Shown: positions 61,728-64,000 of the stretch, in pieces
Position numbering within the stretch: position 1 is the first letter of the stretch
Layout: each line of letters starts with the position of its first letter
Origin: Bacteroidota bacterium
GTDB lineage: Bacteria; Bacteroidota; Bacteroidia; Flavobacteriales_D; Sanyastnellaceae
Direction of reading: 5' to 3'
DNA length: 64,000 bases
Assembly: GCA_027622975.1 (NCBI GenBank)
Contig: JAQBVN010000003.1
Coordinates: forward strand, 1 to 64,000
Made by a program: the position numbers and the translations under genes
The notes under the pieces: generated by a model
The model's database searches: none
What the model was told of the DNA's origin: nothing
The model's input: the letters and a program-made list of their open reading frames with translations, nothing else

Positions 61728-62924
61728 TCAACGCGTGTCCACACCCATTTTGTGAATGCGTCGCCAACCCCACAGAAAGCCAAAACCCACCAAGCCAAAC
61801 ACGGCACACATTCCATAGAGATTCAACAAGTCTTCGGGATGGTTGGCGTACCATGTGCCAGATGCAAAGGCGCCAATGCCAATTCCAACCTCCAAGGCCA
61901 TCAACATCGTTCCCAACCCTGTGGCAGCCCTTCCCTCCGGTGCAAGGTCCACAGTCCAGGCGAAAATTGTCGGCATGTTGATTCCCACAGAGAGACCGTA
62001 AACAATGCCCGCTGCCACCAACATGGGAACCGTGGTGGCCATGGAGAACATCACCATGCCAGCGGCCAAAAGCAAGGCACCAATCAACATCAATTCAACA
62101 CGTCCATGCCGGTCTGAAGCCCTTCCAGCCAAGAGACGGGTCACGACTGAAGCCACCACAACGATGGTGTTGAACGACCCCTTGTATGTGAACCCCAAAT
62201 CTTCCACCAAATCTGGCGTAATCGTCAAAAAGGTTCCAAACGCGATGGCCACGGGGAGCAAAAAAACAGAAGCAGGCCATGCCGATCGCTCGACCACTCC
62301 ACCACCAAAGACATTGAGATCAGACCATTGGACCGGACGTGCGTGGGGCAAACTCTCGGGAAGCAACATGGTCATGCCATAGGATGCCATCCCGAGCAAA
62401 CTGCTGGCCAAAAACATGGTTTCATATCCCCACTCTACGGCAAGCCAACTTCCCAAGGCTGGACCCAAAGCCATGCCCGCATTTCCAGCGACACCGAGGT
62501 ACCCAAGAGCCTCACCTCTTCGAGAAACCGGGGCAATGTCTGTCAAAAAAGCGCTGGTTCCGGTCGGCCGAAATCCTGTAGACATGCCATGGAACAACCG
62601 CACCGCGAGAAAAGCCGAAATAGACAATGCCACATCCTCCAAACGACCTGCGCCGATGTACAAGAATCCAGAAATCCCTGCAACCGCCGTTCCAAAGAGC
62701 ATGACAACCTTTCTTCCCGCCAAATCAGCCAACCTTCCGGACACAAACCGGCTCACAAACGCCCCCACAGTGAACAGCGCAACAATCCACCCAATCAAAT
62801 GGCCAGACCCCTTCGCAGCCAAATAACCAGGAAGCTCTGGCAAGAGCATACCAAAGCTTGCCATGAACAGGACCGTCCCCGTGCATAGCAGCCAAAAAGT
62901 TCGCGTGAAGAGTGGCTCGTTCAA
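61728..62924 (-). CDS. Major facilitator superfamily transporter
   Basis: 398 aa from a TTG at 62924; a GTG at 62942 is in frame and would add six residues. The TTG is favoured because the -7 box TACCTTCG lies 5 nt before it and inside the longer version. Twelve membrane segments; the MFS loop motif RFVSGRLADLAGRK after helix 2 and its repeat RLLAGRASDRHGR in the second half. Closest in look to drug/sugar efflux-type MFS; substrate unknown. Confidence 0.85.
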   Translation of the reverse strand: MNEPLFTRTFWLLCTGTVLFMASFGMLLPELPGYLAAKGSGHLIGWIVALFTVGAFVSRFVSGRLADLAGRKVVMLFGTAVAGISGFLYIGAGRLEDVALSISAFLAVRLFHGMSTGFRPTGTSAFLTDIAPVSRRGEALGYLGVAGNAGMALGPALGSWLAVEWGYETMFLASSLLGMASYGMTMLLPESLPHARPVQWSDLNVFGGGVVERSAWPASVFLLPVAIAFGTFLTITPDLVEDLGFTYKGSFNTIVVVASVVTRLLAGRASDRHGRVELMLIGALLLAAGMVMFSMATTVPMLVAAGIVYGLSVGINMPTIFAWTVDLAPEGRAATGLGTMLMALEVGIGIGAFASGTWYANHPEDLLNLYGMCAVFGLVGFGFLWGWRRIHKMGVDTR

Positions 62925-62929
62925 GGCTG

Positions 62930-62957
62930 CGAAGGTACCCACCTGTGCCTACATTGC
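62930..62957. promoter_or_regulatory. Divergent -7 boxes, MFS gene and small repeat protein
   Basis: Minus strand TACCTTCG (62937 to 62930), then CAGCC, then TTG 62924. Plus strand TACATTGC (62950-62957), then ACC, then ATG 62961. Only 36 bp separate the two starts, so both transcripts would be leaderless. Confidence 0.4.
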
Positions 62958-62960
62958 ACC

Positions 62961-63377
62961 ATGATTGGCAGGCAATATCCAGACAAAGTCCTTCTTGCTT
63001 GGGGAGAGGCCATTTCTGGTGATCAAGCCATCCGACACTGGCTCATGAGTCAAGGATATCCAGAACTGGGATTGTTTGTTCACGCGTTGCATTTGGACCC
63101 TTCTGCTCGCGAATGGCTTATGGCTGAAGGTCATCCTGAATTGATGGCACTGTGCCGAGGTGCCGAAGGAGATTCACAAGCCGTTCAGTGGCTTCGTGCG
63201 CACAATCTGGAAGTGCTTGCAGACATGGCCTTGGCCTCGGACAATGATGACGAAGCCATGGCACGGGTCCTGAAACATGGAGGTGCACTGTGGGGTGGTT
63301 TGGCTTTGAAAATTCGATCCATCAAGAATGGCATCGAATCCAGGCACAACGACTGGCACACATACAACCGAGACTAA
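62961..63377 (+). CDS. Small repeat protein of unknown function
   Basis: 138 aa, no export signal, family not recognised. Contains about three ~34-residue repeats: AIRHWLMSQGYPELGLFVHAL, AREWLMAEGHPELMALCRGA and AVQWLRAHNLEVLADMALA, each of the form A..WL...g.pEL, followed by a weaker fourth. This suggests an alpha-helical solenoid. Its stop is the first of a run of tandem repeats. Confidence 0.65.
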   Translation: MIGRQYPDKVLLAWGEAISGDQAIRHWLMSQGYPELGLFVHALHLDPSAREWLMAEGHPELMALCRGAEGDSQAVQWLRAHNLEVLADMALASDNDDEAMARVLKHGGALWGGLALKIRSIKNGIESRHNDWHTYNRD

Positions 63378-63436
63378 CCTCGGAAAGAGACTAACCTCGG
63401 AAAGAGACTAAACTCGGAAAGAGACTAAACTCGGAA
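63370..63436. repeat. 17-bp tandem repeat, 4 copies, starting at a stop codon
   Basis: GAGACTAACCTCGGAAA at 63370-63386 and 63387-63403; GAGACTAAACTCGGAAA at 63404-63420; a partial fourth. The first copy holds the TAA of the upstream gene. Confidence 0.93.
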
Positions 63437-63454
63437 GAGGCTACTCTTCCCGAG
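63430..63454. terminator. Hairpin overlapping the M16 peptidase stop
   Basis: CTCGGAAGAG, loop GCTA, CTCTTCCCGAG (10 bp with one bulged C). No T run, so it may not terminate by itself. The left arm is the last unit of the 17-bp repeat. Confidence 0.4.
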
Positions 63455-64000
63455 ATTGACCTGGGGGAGTCATGAACACCAATTGACTCATGTGGTCCTC
63501 GTGCATCCAACGGTTCGCAACTTCCAACAAATGACTTGCGGTGAGCCCTTCAATGGCCTCAATCAAGGCATTCATTGTCTCCACCTTGTCATACATTAAG
63601 TACGTCTTGGCAAGGCCTGAAAGGACAGAAGCGCCGTGCTCGTGACCAAGTGCAATTTGACCGAGAATTTGCTGTTTGGCATCATGAAGTTGACGGGTGC
63701 CGAGGGCCTTGTTTCTCAGAGAGTGCAACTCGCGGCTCACCAAATGTTCCACCCGATCATGAAAACGAGCATCCGTGCCAAAATACACATTGAACATTCC
63801 AACGTCTTGGTATACAATGTGGTTGGCCTCGAGGTGATAAGCCATGCCATGTCGTTCACGAATGTTCAAATTCAGTCGACAATTCATGGAAGGTCCACCC
63901 AAGATGTTGGCCAAGACCGTCATGGGAAGTTTGTCCTTGTGATCCCCACCGGGAGCCAAGCATCCACTGACGTGATGGACTTGGTGCAAGCCTCGTGGTT
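63441..64000 (-). CDS. M16-family zinc peptidase, C-terminal part (5' end outside window)
   Basis: The minus frame is open from 64000 to a stop at 63441, about 186 codons. It matches the second half of bacterial M16 (pitrilysin/insulinase-like) peptidases: ANILGGPSMNCRLNLNIRERHGMAYHLEA, FNVYFGTD, and LHDAKQQILGQIALGHEH. The catalytic HxxEH lies in the missing N-terminal part. Confidence 0.85.
   Translation of the reverse strand, partial: PRGLHQVHHVSGCLAPGGDHKDKLPMTVLANILGGPSMNCRLNLNIRERHGMAYHLEANHIVYQDVGMFNVYFGTDARFHDRVEHLVSRELHSLRNKALGTRQLHDAKQQILGQIALGHEHGASVLSGLAKTYLMYDKVETMNALIEAIEGLTASHLLEVANRWMHEDHMSQLVFMTPPGQSREE

Noticed and set aside
63370-63436. Tandem repeats as a mini CRISPR
   Set aside because: Units are directly adjacent with no spacers.

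Overview
The window is a 64 kb piece of a Bacteroidota chromosome, most likely a free-living (marine or freshwater) member of the Flavobacteriales or a close relative. The reasons are: several large secreted proteins carry type IX secretion (T9SS) sorting domains of both A and B type; there is a TonB-dependent receptor with a CarboxypepD_reg-like N-terminus; the full-length QEGLA/GshB pair, a DUF3078 protein and Bacteroidota-style RsmG, MenE and RmuC are present; and promoters match the phylum-specific -7 box TAnnTTTG while Shine-Dalgarno sequences are mostly absent. Genus cannot be fixed from the sequence alone. No rRNA, tRNA, insertion sequence, prophage or CRISPR array was seen.

Layout. 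1-1.6 kb: 3' part-missing secreted PNGase F-like/LamG protein (-). 1.7-4.8 kb: glutathione synthetase and QEGLA metalloprotease-like protein (+). 4.8-7.4 kb: tightly coupled four-gene operon (membrane protein, S4 RNA-binding protein, GNAT acetyltransferase, aminotransferase; -). 7.5-11.9 kb: TonB-dependent receptor and DnaX (-). 12.0-13.2 kb: rpsF-rpsR-rplI (+). 13.3-20.4 kb: uvrB, a lipoprotein, a secreted trypsin-like protease, a glycosyltransferase, a sigma factor and rsmG (+). 20.8-21.5 kb: OmpR-type regulator (-). 21.5-28.6 kb: menaquinone cluster (thioesterase, menF, menD, menA, menC, menE) followed by rdgB. 28.6-29.0 kb: decayed FISUMP-domain remnant. 29.1-31.9 kb: accA and a TPR lipoprotein. 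32-34.4 kb: TrmH-like methyltransferase and SppA (-). 34.4-41.6 kb: folK, deoxynucleoside kinase, two PH-domain membrane proteins, a GH109-like protein and a T9SS type B protein (+). 41.7-47.2 kb: rmuC (-), then a LytTR response regulator and large sensor kinase (+). 47.3-49.7 kb: sucD (-) and mnmE (+). 49.8-55.2 kb: two paralogous Cys/Asp-rich repeat proteins (-). 55.4-61.4 kb: giant T9SS type B protein, DUF3078 protein, fabD (+). 61.4-64 kb: small coiled-coil protein, MFS transporter (-), small repeat protein (+), and an M16 peptidase cut by the window end (-).

The men genes together supply most of the route from chorismate to demethylmenaquinone; menB and menG are not in the window. The surface and secreted proteins (PNGase-like, protease, IgGFc-like, twin repeat proteins, giant type B protein) appear to depend on a T9SS encoded elsewhere.

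The most interesting signals are: (i) a -7 promoter box placed only 3-5 nt before about a dozen start codons, implying leaderless mRNAs and predicting two TTG starts; (ii) the twin repeat proteins, one of which has an internal duplication of its N-terminal domain; (iii) perfect 11-20 bp tandem micro-repeats that sit at or just after stop codons at four separate loci; and (iv) a FISUMP gene fossil.
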